From: an uncultured Hungatella sp.
Lineage (GTDB): Bacteria > Bacillota > Clostridia > Lachnospirales > Lachnospiraceae
Assembly: GCA_910588505.1 (NCBI GenBank)
Contig: CAJUPQ010000012.1
Span: 1 to 62,564 of the forward strand
Direction of reading: 5' to 3'
Length of the DNA: 62,564 nt
Part shown: positions 16,742 through 25,538 of the stretch, piece after piece
How positions within the stretch are numbered: the first letter of the stretch is position 1
Layout: the number at the start of each line of letters is the position of its first letter
Position numbers and translations under genes: made by a program
The notes under the pieces: generated by a model
Told to the model about the DNA's origin: nothing
Database searches by the model: none
What the model saw: only the letters and a program-made list of their open reading frames with translations

Positions 16742-16808
16742 ATGTCACCTTCCACTTCTATCCTGCATACGGTAATTATAAGTACATTCTTTTCTGGTAA
16801 ATGTTTCT

Positions 16809-17051
16809 ATGGTACTTCCATTGAGTCAAATAAATTTGGGAGAAACAGTCAAGGTAGTCTGGGTGGCCAGCGAAAAGTCCATGGCGGACCGTCTCGCGGA
16901 CCTTGGCTTTATCCCTGACGAAGAGGTCTCCTGCGTTTTAAAAGGCCGAAAAGGCGGCATGAGGGCTTATCTGGTGAGAAACGCCGTAATAGGTCTGCGG
17001 GAAGAAAATATCAATGAGATCTTTGTGCAGACCGGATCCGCAACTGAGTAG
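16809..17051 (+). CDS. feoA: FeoA-type ferrous iron transport protein
   Basis: An 80-residue FeoA/SH3-like protein: PLSQINLGETVKVVWV, MADRLADLGFIPDEEVSC, GGMRAYLVRNAVIGLREENINEIFV. FeoA is cytoplasmic and modulates the FeoB channel. It is separated from feoB by its own terminator and by a gene on the opposite strand, which is not the usual feoAB operon arrangement. No strong ribosome binding site is visible, so the start is only fairly sure. Confidence 0.88.
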   Translation: MVLPLSQINLGETVKVVWVASEKSMADRLADLGFIPDEEVSCVLKGRKGGMRAYLVRNAVIGLREENINEIFVQTGSATE

Positions 17052-17130
17052 GGAAGGCTTCTCCACCCTGCTTGCGCGCCGTGTACACGTTGGCTTGGCT
17101 GACAATCTTCCCTGAAGTACATGCGCGCAT

Positions 17131-17165
17131 AAAAAGAGCAGCCTTTTCACAGGGCTGCCTTTTTA
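17131..17165. terminator. Bidirectional intrinsic terminator (feoA / small exported gene)
   Basis: GCAGCC (17138-17143) and GGCTGC (17153-17158) form the core stem, with CTTTTT after it on the plus strand and CTCTTTTT after it on the minus strand. It lies between the feoA stop and the convergent small gene ending at 17227. Confidence 0.8.
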
Positions 17166-17226
17166 TCTCACTTTATCCGCGCCTGCACCGATCCGGCCTG
17201 CAATCCCATAACGGAGCGCCGCGCGA

Positions 17227-17511
17227 TCACTCTCTGTCCACATCCATATTCACAGCGATGCTGATGGCTCCGGACACGGTGGCCATGGCTGATATCACGG
17301 CAAACAAAATAATGAGAAGCGCTCCTCCCATAAGAATCAGCAAAAACGCGCTCTCCTCCGAGTCTTTGCTGTCCGCTGTCACTGCTTCCGCCACAGTCTC
17401 CGCTTCCTGCTGCACAGTCTGGGCATGAGCTGTCATAACAGGGGCTGCCACGGAATACATGCACAGGCACATCACAAACGTCATCAGAGTTCTTTTCAAA
17501 AGCTTCCACAT
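17227..17511 (-). CDS. Small exported membrane protein of unknown function
   Basis: A 94-residue protein counted from the ATG at 17511; the frame is open to 17610. It has a basic start and hydrophobic stretch ending in APVMTAHAQ, which reads as a cleavable signal peptide. A short acidic linker follows, then one membrane helix (FLLILMGGALLIILFAVISAM). No homologue was recognised. It lies on the opposite strand between feoA and feoB and is divergent from feoB (165 bp between starts), so co-regulation with feoB from the shared intergenic region is possible but unproven. Confidence 0.55.
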   Translation of the reverse strand: MWKLLKRTLMTFVMCLCMYSVAAPVMTAHAQTVQQEAETVAEAVTADSKDSEESAFLLILMGGALLIILFAVISAMATVSGAISIAVNMDVDRE

Positions 17512-17675
17512 AGTTTTACGATTACTCCTTCCTCCTGCCGCATTCTTTGCGGCTGATACCATTACTGTGTAGTATACCACATTTGCCAGAAAAAAGAAAT
17601 ACTTATGCACTCTTCATTTTTATTTTTCATATGGTAATCTTAAGGCTGAATTATGATCGATATATGGAGGGATTC

Positions 17676-19514
17676 ATGGATAATTACCACATGGTCGTTG
17701 CTCTGGCCGGCAATCCCAACGTAGGAAAAAGCACTATCTTCAACGGCATCACAGGTTTGAAACAGCACACTGCCAACTGGCCCGGCGTAACTGTGGAATC
17801 CGCCAGCGGGGAATTTACCCTTGATGGCAAAACCTGTATACTGGTGGATCTTCCCGGCACGTATTCCCTTAACACACACTCTAAGGAGGAGGAGGTTGCC
17901 AGACAATACCTGTGTTCCGGGGAGGCGGACGCCGTGGTGGTGGTCTGCGATGCCACCTGCGTAGAGCGGGGGCTTCATCTGTTAAAACAGATCTTGTCCC
18001 TGGAGACCATAAAAGACCATGGAATCCCTCTTGTCTTGTGCGTCAATCTCTGTGATGAGGCCAGAAAAAAAGGGATTGAGATCGACTTTGACCTTTTAAA
18101 GGATGTGCTTCAGATCCCGGTTATCTCCTGCTGCGCAAGATGTGCCGGGGATCTGACCTCGCTGAAACAGACCATCTTCCAATGCAATGGCACAAAAGGA
18201 TGCTACGACTGTCTGGATTTCTCCCCAAAACGTCTGGCTGCGGAGACCGTCCGCTACACCAGGACCAATTACCGAAAACGGGAAGAAGCCATTGACAGGA
18301 TCGTCACCGGCCGGTTTACGGGAACCGGGATCATGGTCCTTCTGCTGCTGGGCGTCTTCTGGCTGACTATGGCCGGAGCCAACTACCCCTCCGGTCTGCT
18401 CTGGAACCTGCTGTTCTCTCTGGAGGGGAAACTGGCCTCCTTCCTGACAGCGTTAAGAGCCCCTGATCTGCTGATCCAGGCCCTGGTCTACGGTGTCTAC
18501 CGGGTGCTGGCCTGGGTGGTCTCTGTCATGCTGCCGCCTATGGCGATCTTTTTCCCTCTGTTTACCCTGCTTGAAGATCTGGGTTATCTGCCAAGGATCG
18601 CTTTTCACATGGACCGCTCTTTCAAGCGGTGCCGCGCCTGCGGAAAGCAGTGCCTGACCATGGCTATGGGTTTTGGGTGCAATGCCGCGGGAGTGATCGG
18701 GTGCCGTATCATTGATTCTCCCAGGGAACGTCTTATCGCCATCCTGACTAACTCTCTGGTTCCGTGCAACGGCCGCTTTCCGACTCTGATCACCTTGATC
18801 ACTTTATTTTTTCTCACAGGAATCCAGGGAACATTCTCCGGTTCTCTTGTGGCTGCCCTGCTTCTGACCACAGCTATCCTTGCTGGGATCTGCGCCACCC
18901 TTGGCTGTTCCTGGGTGTTGTCCCACACGTTTTTAAAAGGAATCCCCTCCGCCTTCACCCTGGAACTTCCCCCCTACCGCCGCCCCCAGATCGGCAAGAT
19001 CTTGGTCCGCTCCATTCTGGACCGCACCCTTTTCGTCCTTGGCCGGGCGGCGGCTATCGCGGCGCCTGCCGGTCTGGTCATCTGGATCCTGGCCAACACT
19101 GCCGTGGGCGGGCAGAGCCTGCTCCTTCATCTGACCGGATTCTTTGATCCGCTGGGACGGCTTATGGGGCTGGACGGGGTTATCCTCATGGCCTTTCTTT
19201 TGGGGTTTCCCGCCAATGAGATCGTGGTTCCCATCATGCTCATGACCTACCTTCAAAGCGGCATGCTGGTGGAAATGACAGACTCCGCCGCCCTCCTAAC
19301 CCTGCTGACTGCCAACGGATGGACCTGGAAGACTGCCCTATGCATGCTGATCTTCTGTCTCTTCCACTGGCCCTGCTCCACCACCTGCCTGACCATAAAA
19401 AAGGAAACCGGAAGCCTGAAATGGACGGCTGTTGGGTTTCTGCTTCCCACGGTTTTGGGAGTCTTCCTCTGCATTGGGGTCAACGTCATTGCGCTCTGTC
19501 TGGGCGCTGCCTGA
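17676..19514 (+). CDS. feoB: FeoB ferrous iron transporter
   Basis: A 612-residue ferrous iron permease of the inner membrane. The N-terminal G domain has GNPNVGKST (G1, near residue 12), DLPGTYSL (G3) and NLCDEA (G4). The membrane part has two gate regions, with GFGCNAAGVIGCR and the conserved LVPCNGRFPT. The protein is at the short end of the family because the cytoplasmic linker is compact. The ATG at 17676 has GGAGG; upstream in-frame ATGs lack one. Its 3' end overlaps the convergent MATE gene by 29 bp, so no terminator fits between them. Confidence 0.95.
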   Translation: MDNYHMVVALAGNPNVGKSTIFNGITGLKQHTANWPGVTVESASGEFTLDGKTCILVDLPGTYSLNTHSKEEEVARQYLCSGEADAVVVVCDATCVERGLHLLKQILSLETIKDHGIPLVLCVNLCDEARKKGIEIDFDLLKDVLQIPVISCCARCAGDLTSLKQTIFQCNGTKGCYDCLDFSPKRLAAETVRYTRTNYRKREEAIDRIVTGRFTGTGIMVLLLLGVFWLTMAGANYPSGLLWNLLFSLEGKLASFLTALRAPDLLIQALVYGVYRVLAWVVSVMLPPMAIFFPLFTLLEDLGYLPRIAFHMDRSFKRCRACGKQCLTMAMGFGCNAAGVIGCRIIDSPRERLIAILTNSLVPCNGRFPTLITLITLFFLTGIQGTFSGSLVAALLLTTAILAGICATLGCSWVLSHTFLKGIPSAFTLELPPYRRPQIGKILVRSILDRTLFVLGRAAAIAAPAGLVIWILANTAVGGQSLLLHLTGFFDPLGRLMGLDGVILMAFLLGFPANEIVVPIMLMTYLQSGMLVEMTDSAALLTLLTANGWTWKTALCMLIFCLFHWPCSTTCLTIKKETGSLKWTAVGFLLPTVLGVFLCIGVNVIALCLGAA

Positions 19515-20847
19515 CGGCCGTGCCGGAATCTGCTTTCAGGCTGTGGAAATAGCAGGGGATCTCAACTGCCAGCATCATGGTCCACCCGATAGCGCAGGCA
19601 AAGGCCACGCCTTTCAGCCCCATTTTCGGAACCAGGATGTACACAAAGATCACACGCAGGCTTGTCTGGATAAAAGTTCCCAGCAGCGTCATTTTCATGT
19701 GCTTTCTTCCCCGGAAATATCCCTGCATCCCGTTGGTGAACCCGGGGAATACATAGAAAAATGCCATGATCCCCAGATAACCACTGCCCAGGGCCACAAT
19801 ATCCGCTGCCTCCCCGGTGACAAAAAGCCTCATAAGGGGTTCCCGCAAAAGAAGCACTGCCGTGCAGATCATAACCCAGTAGCAAAACTCCAGCGCCATG
19901 CCTGCCCGGAACCCTTTCCGGATCCGCTCCTCCTTCCCTGCGCCGCAGTTCTGAGCCACAAAGGTGGTCATGGCGTGGGAGATACTCTGCTCCGGCGTAA
20001 AGGCGTAGGCGTCTATCTTATTCACGGCGTTGAAGGCAGCCATCACGTCAACCCCCATAGGGTTTACGGCCCCCTGAATCAGCAGCTTTCCCACAGGCTG
20101 GCAGGACTGCTGCAGCGCCGTGACGCTTCCGTACTGAAGCGTCTGTTTTAACAGCTCCCTGTCCACCTTAAATTCCTGCGGCTTTAGCTGGAGCAGAGGG
20201 ATACGGCGGTACACATAGATAATGCACAGCGCCGCAGACAGGGCTTCCGCGATCACCGTGGTGACGGCAGAGCAGATAATCCCAAAATGAAAACCTCCGA
20301 TAAAGATCACATCCAGAGCACCGTTGAGCACGGAGCAGAATGCCAGGAATTTTAAAGGTGTTTTGGAATCTCCCACGCTTTTTAAAGCAGAGGCAATGGC
20401 ATTGTAAAAGAATGTGAAAGGCGCCCCCAGAAAGATAATCTTAAGGTACAGGGACGCTATGCCAAGAATCGCCTCCGGAACGTACAGGGCACGCAGAAGC
20501 GGCTTTGTCAAGCCAATGCCCAAAACGACTATTACAATGGAAAAATACACCCCAAACACCGCCGTAGTGGCCATCTCCTGCTTTACCTTCTCCTCCTGCC
20601 CGGCCCCGAAAAAATTGCTCATAAGAACCGATGCCCCGATGCAGATCCCGGAAATCCCCAGGATGATAATGTTCATCACCGGGCTGGCCGTCCCCACCGC
20701 CGCCAAAGCCTCCTTTCCGATGAATCGGCCCACAATGATGGAGTCCACCGCATTGTAAGTCAGCTGGAACAGGTTGCCAAGAATCAATGGGACGGCGTAG
20801 GTGATCAGGTGCCTGGGGATGCTGCCCTCTGTCATATTTTTTACCAT
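19486..20847 (-). CDS. MATE family efflux transporter
   Basis: A 453-residue multidrug and toxin extrusion antiporter with about 12 membrane segments in two homologous halves. Signature stretches: GSIPRHLITYAVPLILGNLFQLTYNAVDSIIVGRFIGKEALAAVG in the first half and GAVNPMGVDVMAAFNAVNKIDAYAFTPEQSISHAMTTFVAQNCGAGKEERI at the start of the second. Typical NorM/DinF family size. AGGAG precedes the ATG. Substrate unknown. Confidence 0.93.
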   Translation of the reverse strand: MVKNMTEGSIPRHLITYAVPLILGNLFQLTYNAVDSIIVGRFIGKEALAAVGTASPVMNIIILGISGICIGASVLMSNFFGAGQEEKVKQEMATTAVFGVYFSIVIVVLGIGLTKPLLRALYVPEAILGIASLYLKIIFLGAPFTFFYNAIASALKSVGDSKTPLKFLAFCSVLNGALDVIFIGGFHFGIICSAVTTVIAEALSAALCIIYVYRRIPLLQLKPQEFKVDRELLKQTLQYGSVTALQQSCQPVGKLLIQGAVNPMGVDVMAAFNAVNKIDAYAFTPEQSISHAMTTFVAQNCGAGKEERIRKGFRAGMALEFCYWVMICTAVLLLREPLMRLFVTGEAADIVALGSGYLGIMAFFYVFPGFTNGMQGYFRGRKHMKMTLLGTFIQTSLRVIFVYILVPKMGLKGVAFACAIGWTMMLAVEIPCYFHSLKADSGTAVRQRPDRAQ

Positions 20848-20998
20848 ATGTTTTGTTCTCCTGAATGTAATATCCTGATTTTATCATAAATTTCCGGGTA
20901 TCTCAACATTAGGGGGGTAAGAACGATTTCTTGCGCCAAATGGCAAAATTAAGGTTCCGGTTTACCCGGGTTAGGGGTGTCAATTCCAGACTGCGGCC

Positions 20999-21027
20999 TT
21001 GCGCTCTTTTCCTTTTTCTGTTATAGT
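20999..21027 (+). promoter_or_regulatory. Promoter of the cysteine-cluster gene
   Basis: TTGCGC (20999-21004), 17-bp spacer, TATAGT (21022-21027), with a predicted start about 30 nt before the ATG at 21062. Confidence 0.55.
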
Positions 21028-21061
21028 ATAAGAAAATTTCGGCAGAAAACGGAGCTTTCTT

Positions 21062-21730
21062 ATGGACCGCTATATTGATTTGAATGAAGTTTCAGACGGA
21101 AAATTATATACATCCAATGACCTGGTAAAAGCCGGATGCAGCGACTGCCAGGGCTGCTCCGCCTGCTGTGAGAGCATGGCTGACACCATTATCCTGGACC
21201 CGTTTGACATCTACTGCCTGACAAAGGGACTTCAAACCCCTGCTGCCGGCCTTCTGTACCACCAGATTGACTTAGGGGTAGTGGACGGCGTCATACTGCC
21301 CCATATTAAGATGGCCGGGAACACGAACTGCTGTCCGTTTTTAAACGAAAGCGGCCGCTGTTCCATCCACAGCTTCCGCCCCGGCTTCTGCAGGCTGTTT
21401 CCTTTGGGACGTTTTTATGAGAACCGCTCTTTTTCCTATTTTCTGCAGACGAAAGAATGCAAAAAACAGAACCGAACCAAGGTGAAGGTGCAAAAATGGA
21501 TCGGCCTGCCGGATTTTAAGCGGTATGAGACGTTTATCTGTGACTGGCATTATTTTTTGAAGGATCTTCAGAAGCCTCTGACAGAGGGGGATGTGGAATG
21601 GGCAAAGGCTGTGAATATGGAGATTCTGCGGCGGTTCTTTCTGATGCCTTATGATGTCAGCGGGGATTTTTACGCGCAGTTTTATGAGAGGCTTCGGGGG
21701 ATGGATGGGAGCGGCTGGATGGAAAGGTAA
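21062..21730 (+). CDS. YkgJ-family cysteine cluster protein
   Basis: A 222-residue protein of the YkgJ/UPF0153 family, thought to bind zinc or an iron-sulfur cluster. The N-terminal cluster is C-x2-C-x2-C-x2-CC (CSDCQGCSACC), followed by CPFLNESGRCSIHSFRPGFCRLFPLG and a lone KECKKQ cysteine. The family's biochemical role is unsettled. GGAG lies 9 nt before the ATG. It stands alone, convergent with the alarmone-synthetase group and ending only 15 bp from it. Confidence 0.85.
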   Translation: MDRYIDLNEVSDGKLYTSNDLVKAGCSDCQGCSACCESMADTIILDPFDIYCLTKGLQTPAAGLLYHQIDLGVVDGVILPHIKMAGNTNCCPFLNESGRCSIHSFRPGFCRLFPLGRFYENRSFSYFLQTKECKKQNRTKVKVQKWIGLPDFKRYETFICDWHYFLKDLQKPLTEGDVEWAKAVNMEILRRFFLMPYDVSGDFYAQFYERLRGMDGSGWMER

Positions 21731-21745
21731 ATTCAGGCTATTGAC

Positions 21746-22051
21746 CTAAATTCGTTTTATAGTCTCATCCAAACATCCGCTGGCCTGCAAAAGCAGAGAC
21801 AGGGCAAATGTCTCATTTACATACAGATACTTTTCATCACACCCCTCTATCAGTTGAAACGGCTTTCTTTTCAGACACCACGAAGCCGTATAGGCGATAA
21901 ACTTTACATAGTTGACATGGCCTTCCAGGTCATTTTCTCTGTAAAACGCCTCTGCCAGCCTGTGAAGCAGCAATCCCGCGTTATTTATATATTCGTCGGA
22001 AAAAGATTCGTTCAGCTCTTCCTTAAGTCTCCTTGCTTCCTCTTTATCCAT
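21746..22051 (-). CDS. Small helical protein, last gene of alarmone-synthetase group
   Basis: A 101-residue protein, predicted all-helical (KEEARRLKEELNESFSDEYINNAGLLLHRLAEAFYRENDLEGHVNYVKFIAYTASWCL). I recognise no family; the helical layout resembles a small TPR-like or four-helix scaffold. It begins 12 bp after the alarmone synthetase with an AGGAGAGG site. A small protein directly beside a RelA/SpoT-type enzyme could be an antidote or regulator, but nothing in the sequence proves this. Confidence 0.65.
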   Translation of the reverse strand: MDKEEARRLKEELNESFSDEYINNAGLLLHRLAEAFYRENDLEGHVNYVKFIAYTASWCLKRKPFQLIEGCDEKYLYVNETFALSLLLQASGCLDETIKRI

Positions 22052-22063
22052 GTACCTCTCCTG

Positions 22064-22957
22064 CTATCTGTATTTTAAAACCTGTTCTGCCAGGTCTGAC
22101 ATCTTCTTTACCTCACGGTAATTCTCCGCCTGTTTAATCTTATCAATGACAGCCTGCTTGATCTCCTCATTGTCACAGTCCTCCATCTTCTCAAGGATAA
22201 ACTGATACACCTCATTGTCATCGGAAACTCCGGAAAACAGAGTCTCCTGGAAACTGTGAATATAGTCATTGATAAAGGTTCCCATCTCATCGCCCAGGCC
22301 TGTAAGCCTGTTCATAATATCCGTATAATTTTTTAACATCTCCGACTGCAGATTATAGGGGTAGCGCAGCTTGTGGTCAATCTCACTCCACGCCTCCTCA
22401 TACAGGGTGCGCACCTGAATCTCGATCCCCAAGCCGTTATCCGCGCGGATTACATAGTGGACCGACCGGTACTGCTTATTGTCCCGGATCTCAACCTTTC
22501 CCCGGTACAAACTGTCGTCATCCCCCTTGCGGATATAGGCGAATGGCGGGTCCATAAGAATATCTTTGTACCGCTCCATCAGGTAGTCATGTACCAGAAG
22601 CCAGTCCGACTTAAACAGCAGCAGGATCCGGATTCCCATCAGGTCTGTTATATACTTCTCATAGTTTTCCCTGGACAGAGACTCTCCCCGATCCAGATAC
22701 TCCCCGTTCTTTCTTATGATCTTCTCTACCAGATGACTGGTGCTTTTAACCCTGTAACTTAAAGAATGAACATCCGAACACTTCTGGATCTCCTCCGCAT
22801 ACCGCTTTACCGTGTTCTGGTGTTCATTCCGTTTTGGCTTAAAATCGTCCGCAATCTCTTCCAGTTCCTCCCATGTCAGACGGGAATCTCGAAACCGCTC
22901 CTCTGATATGTTAAATTCCCTGCAAAACTTCTGCTGTTCCTGCTTCGTCTTTAACAT
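22064..22957 (-). CDS. RelA/SpoT synthetase-domain protein (alarmone synthetase, long form)
   Basis: A 297-residue protein with a (p)ppGpp-synthetase fold and no hydrolase, TGS or ACT domain. Visible motifs are YRVKSTSHLVEKIIRK, YITDLMGIRILLLF (the DxxGxR element), KQYRSVHYVI (the substrate-stacking Tyr), and EIQVRTLYEEAWSEIDHKLRYP. It has about 75 additional N-terminal residues of helices not found in the 210-residue RelP/RelQ enzymes, and a helical tail. Such proteins make pppGpp/ppGpp-like nucleotides; toxic relatives (toxSAS, CapRel) modify tRNA or make ppApp. The gene is 7 bp downstream of a 61-codon gene and 12 bp upstream of a 101-codon gene, all on the same strand. Confidence 0.88.
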   Translation of the reverse strand: MLKTKQEQQKFCREFNISEERFRDSRLTWEELEEIADDFKPKRNEHQNTVKRYAEEIQKCSDVHSLSYRVKSTSHLVEKIIRKNGEYLDRGESLSRENYEKYITDLMGIRILLLFKSDWLLVHDYLMERYKDILMDPPFAYIRKGDDDSLYRGKVEIRDNKQYRSVHYVIRADNGLGIEIQVRTLYEEAWSEIDHKLRYPYNLQSEMLKNYTDIMNRLTGLGDEMGTFINDYIHSFQETLFSGVSDDNEVYQFILEKMEDCDNEEIKQAVIDKIKQAENYREVKKMSDLAEQVLKYR

Positions 22958-22964
22958 AAACCTA

Positions 22965-23150
22965 TCACCCCCGCTCCCCCAGCGCCTTCCCGATGACTCC
23001 GGATCTTAACAGTTTGGAATATGACATCAGCTGCCTGTCAATAAAATCCAGATTGATCTCCGGACCGTTGTTGGGCTGGTTCTCTTTTCTGTACGAATCC
23101 GCGGACAGCTTCTTCATGAAATTATCCATCACCATCTTCGCCTCTGTCAT
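22965..23150 (-). CDS. Small unknown protein upstream of the alarmone synthetase
   Basis: A 61-residue soluble, charged protein (TEAKMVMDNFMKKLSADSYRK, then NLDFIDRQLMSYSKLLRSGVIGKAL). An ATG at 23156 directly abuts AGGAGG, so the second in-frame ATG at 23150, 6 nt after the Shine-Dalgarno, is the start. Its stop is 7 bp before the alarmone synthetase, which makes it the first gene of that operon. Function unknown. Confidence 0.6.
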   Translation of the reverse strand: MTEAKMVMDNFMKKLSADSYRKENQPNNGPEINLDFIDRQLMSYSKLLRSGVIGKALGERG

Positions 23151-23245
23151 ATCCATCCTCCTGTTATAACGCCCTTGCGGTAGTCTATCATATTCTTAAT
23201 ACCATAGCACAGTGTCAACAAGATTTCTCAGGTTGTTTATCGGGT

Positions 23246-23274
23246 ATTATATCATGGGGAGTCTGTAAATACAA
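23246..23274 (-). promoter_or_regulatory. Promoter of the alarmone-synthetase operon
   Basis: The minus strand reads TTGTAT (23269-23274), 17 bp, TATAAT (23246-23251), with TG one base before the -10 box. It lies in the 156-bp gap after the protease gene, so the three-gene group can be expressed apart from the protease/ATPase pair. Confidence 0.6.
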
Positions 23275-23306
23275 TAGGAATCGAAATCAAAATTGAATCT
23301 TTCCCA

Positions 23307-25538
23307 CTACTCAAACTCAATCTCCTCATTAACCTTCCTGTTAATGTCAATCCTCGTCTGAACGTCAATCTTATTTACCAGCCATCCATTTAACGTACAG
23401 CTTCTAATAAACTCATCAATCCTGTTAACGCCATTGATCTCCCTTAAAGTAACTACAACACCAAAGCGAATCCCCATACCGTCTCTTGGGTCTAACCGGT
23501 TATTGGTTTTAACCTCCATTCCCCAGTTTTTATTGTCATAGGACCTTTTAGGTCTCATTCTTTCTTTGGGCCTTTCCGCAATATATTTTACGTTATCCCA
23601 TTTTCTGAACCGCTCTCTTGCCTCCCCCTCCAAAAGGAAATATCGTTCTCCGCCCAACGCGTCATCCTGATTCTGCTTATCCCCTTTAATGTCCTCAATC
23701 TTTCCCTTATTATTGATCCTGCCAAAATGCAGGTTAAGCTCCGTGTTTGTGTAATCAACCCCCTGCGCCCTGTCACACATGGGAAAATAACACATGGTTG
23801 CTCTTGCAATATATGGATATTTATCGTCTTTCATTGGAACCGGGAAATAATAATTATAAGAGTTCCAGTTCTCACTGATATCATATACCAGAAATTTAAT
23901 CTCATCCTCTCTTGTATGGACAATATCATCAATCTTAACAGGCACGATGCCATGGCCGTACAAAGCAACTTCTTCCGGTGTCGGTCTCTCATTCCATCCC
24001 CTTGCGGCATCTATAACCATGGCTTTTGCCACTTCTCTGCTCAGCCCCAAAACATCAATCAGATAGGACAGCTTTCGCGCAATCCAGGGAGCCGCAAATG
24101 ATGTCCCGGCAACGTTAGCCTCCCCCAGTGGTTCACAAACCCTGATATACTGTTCCTCACTTCCGCCATAATAACTGACATCCGGCTTGGCAAAAAAAGA
24201 TAACGCCAATCCTCTCCTGGCGTATTTGGTTGATAAACCGCTTTTTGTCACCGCATTCACTACCATACTGTTTATGGAATCCGCAGGGGAACCTATTTTT
24301 ATCACATCAGCGCTGGGCTTATTTGTCCCTGCCACAACAAAAATAACATCATTTTCATATTGGATCGTATCCAATACGGCAGCTTCCGCGGAAATAAAGT
24401 TATCATTAATCTCCTGATTACTGCCAAGAGAAATATTCCAAACTTTTATATCCCTGTTACCTGCCACGATTTCTTTTATCTGTTTCGTAATTGTAAAAGA
24501 AGAAAATCTTGAGCCTACGGCAACTCCGAAATGGCGCACTCTGAATCTGCCGCATCCGTCGTCAAGCCAGGGGTTCAGCCTTGCTCCATCTACAATAATG
24601 GAATCTACCGCAGTACCATGACGGTAATCATCAGATGTTTTAGGAAGATTGTCGTCAACCATATCGTGATATTCCACCCACTCTCCAAAATAAACCCGTT
24701 TATCGAATAAAGTATCGATCACTCCAATTACAGGCTCTATGGTCGGAGAGGGCATATAAAGAGTTCCCTGCTGATATTCTTCAATAAAGTCCGCAGGCGA
24801 CAATTCCAGTAAGTCTTCCGTTGCCATAGCTACAAGATATGGAGCCTTTTCAAACAGAATCTGTAACTGGTCTTCATCCAAAAATACGGTCTGGTTATCC
24901 AGTATCCTGCTATTTAAAAGATCAATCCCCAAATCTTTAAACAGCATCTTCGTATCTGTTCGGGTATTGTACAACGTAATGATACTTTGCCTTAACTGCC
25001 GCATTGCCATCTCCACTTCAAAACTGTCTATATATGAAACATCCGCAATTACCTGCCTGAACACAGACTTTGTAATCAAAAATCGTTCAAACGGAATCCT
25101 GTCCATTATCTCTCTATTATCAAAAGCTGTCTTATCAATTCCATTTGGAAATCTTGACCTGATCACATCATTGGCTCTTAAAAGCAATTCCATACTTTTG
25201 TCTAAATCTTCCATATCAAGAAAATACGTAATAATATGTTTCGTCTTTTCTCCGTTAAACTTAGCGCCGACAACCGCATAGTTGGAATCCTTTCCTCTAA
25301 ACAGACCTGCGATCCGATTGCTCTTAGCCACTATTTTATTATAATAAACACTGATCAGGATACCGTCAAAAGTTCTTTTCTCCTGCTGCCAGAATTTTCT
25401 GATCCGGTTTATCTGTTCCCGCAGTTGAAATAGCTGTTCACTTGTCACGGTCTTCTTACTGTTCATGGAAGGCCCGCCACTGCCGGCCTTTGAAGCCTGA
25501 ACAAACCTCTTTCCCTTTAGTTCCAGTACATCATTCAT
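23307..25538 (-). CDS. S8 subtilisin-like serine protease, IetS-like
   Basis: A 743-residue cytoplasmic subtilase with no signal peptide. The catalytic triad is visible: Asp275 in GVIDTLFD, His307 in DYRHGTAVD and Ser480 in VAGTSFAAP, with oxyanion Asn406 in VVAGTNKP. A roughly 260-residue N-terminal region and a 200-residue C-terminal region flank the protease; I recognise neither. The start codon overlaps the end of an AAA+ ATPase gene by 8 bp. An AAA+ ATPase/subtilisin pair is the layout of IetAS, first described as a plasmid toxin-antitoxin-like locus in Agrobacterium and later tested as an anti-phage system. The family match to IetS rests on layout and motifs. Confidence 0.88.
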   Translation of the reverse strand: MNDVLELKGKRFVQASKAGSGGPSMNSKKTVTSEQLFQLREQINRIRKFWQQEKRTFDGILISVYYNKIVAKSNRIAGLFRGKDSNYAVVGAKFNGEKTKHIITYFLDMEDLDKSMELLLRANDVIRSRFPNGIDKTAFDNREIMDRIPFERFLITKSVFRQVIADVSYIDSFEVEMAMRQLRQSIITLYNTRTDTKMLFKDLGIDLLNSRILDNQTVFLDEDQLQILFEKAPYLVAMATEDLLELSPADFIEEYQQGTLYMPSPTIEPVIGVIDTLFDKRVYFGEWVEYHDMVDDNLPKTSDDYRHGTAVDSIIVDGARLNPWLDDGCGRFRVRHFGVAVGSRFSSFTITKQIKEIVAGNRDIKVWNISLGSNQEINDNFISAEAAVLDTIQYENDVIFVVAGTNKPSADVIKIGSPADSINSMVVNAVTKSGLSTKYARRGLALSFFAKPDVSYYGGSEEQYIRVCEPLGEANVAGTSFAAPWIARKLSYLIDVLGLSREVAKAMVIDAARGWNERPTPEEVALYGHGIVPVKIDDIVHTREDEIKFLVYDISENWNSYNYYFPVPMKDDKYPYIARATMCYFPMCDRAQGVDYTNTELNLHFGRINNKGKIEDIKGDKQNQDDALGGERYFLLEGEARERFRKWDNVKYIAERPKERMRPKRSYDNKNWGMEVKTNNRLDPRDGMGIRFGVVVTLREINGVNRIDEFIRSCTLNGWLVNKIDVQTRIDINRKVNEEIEFE

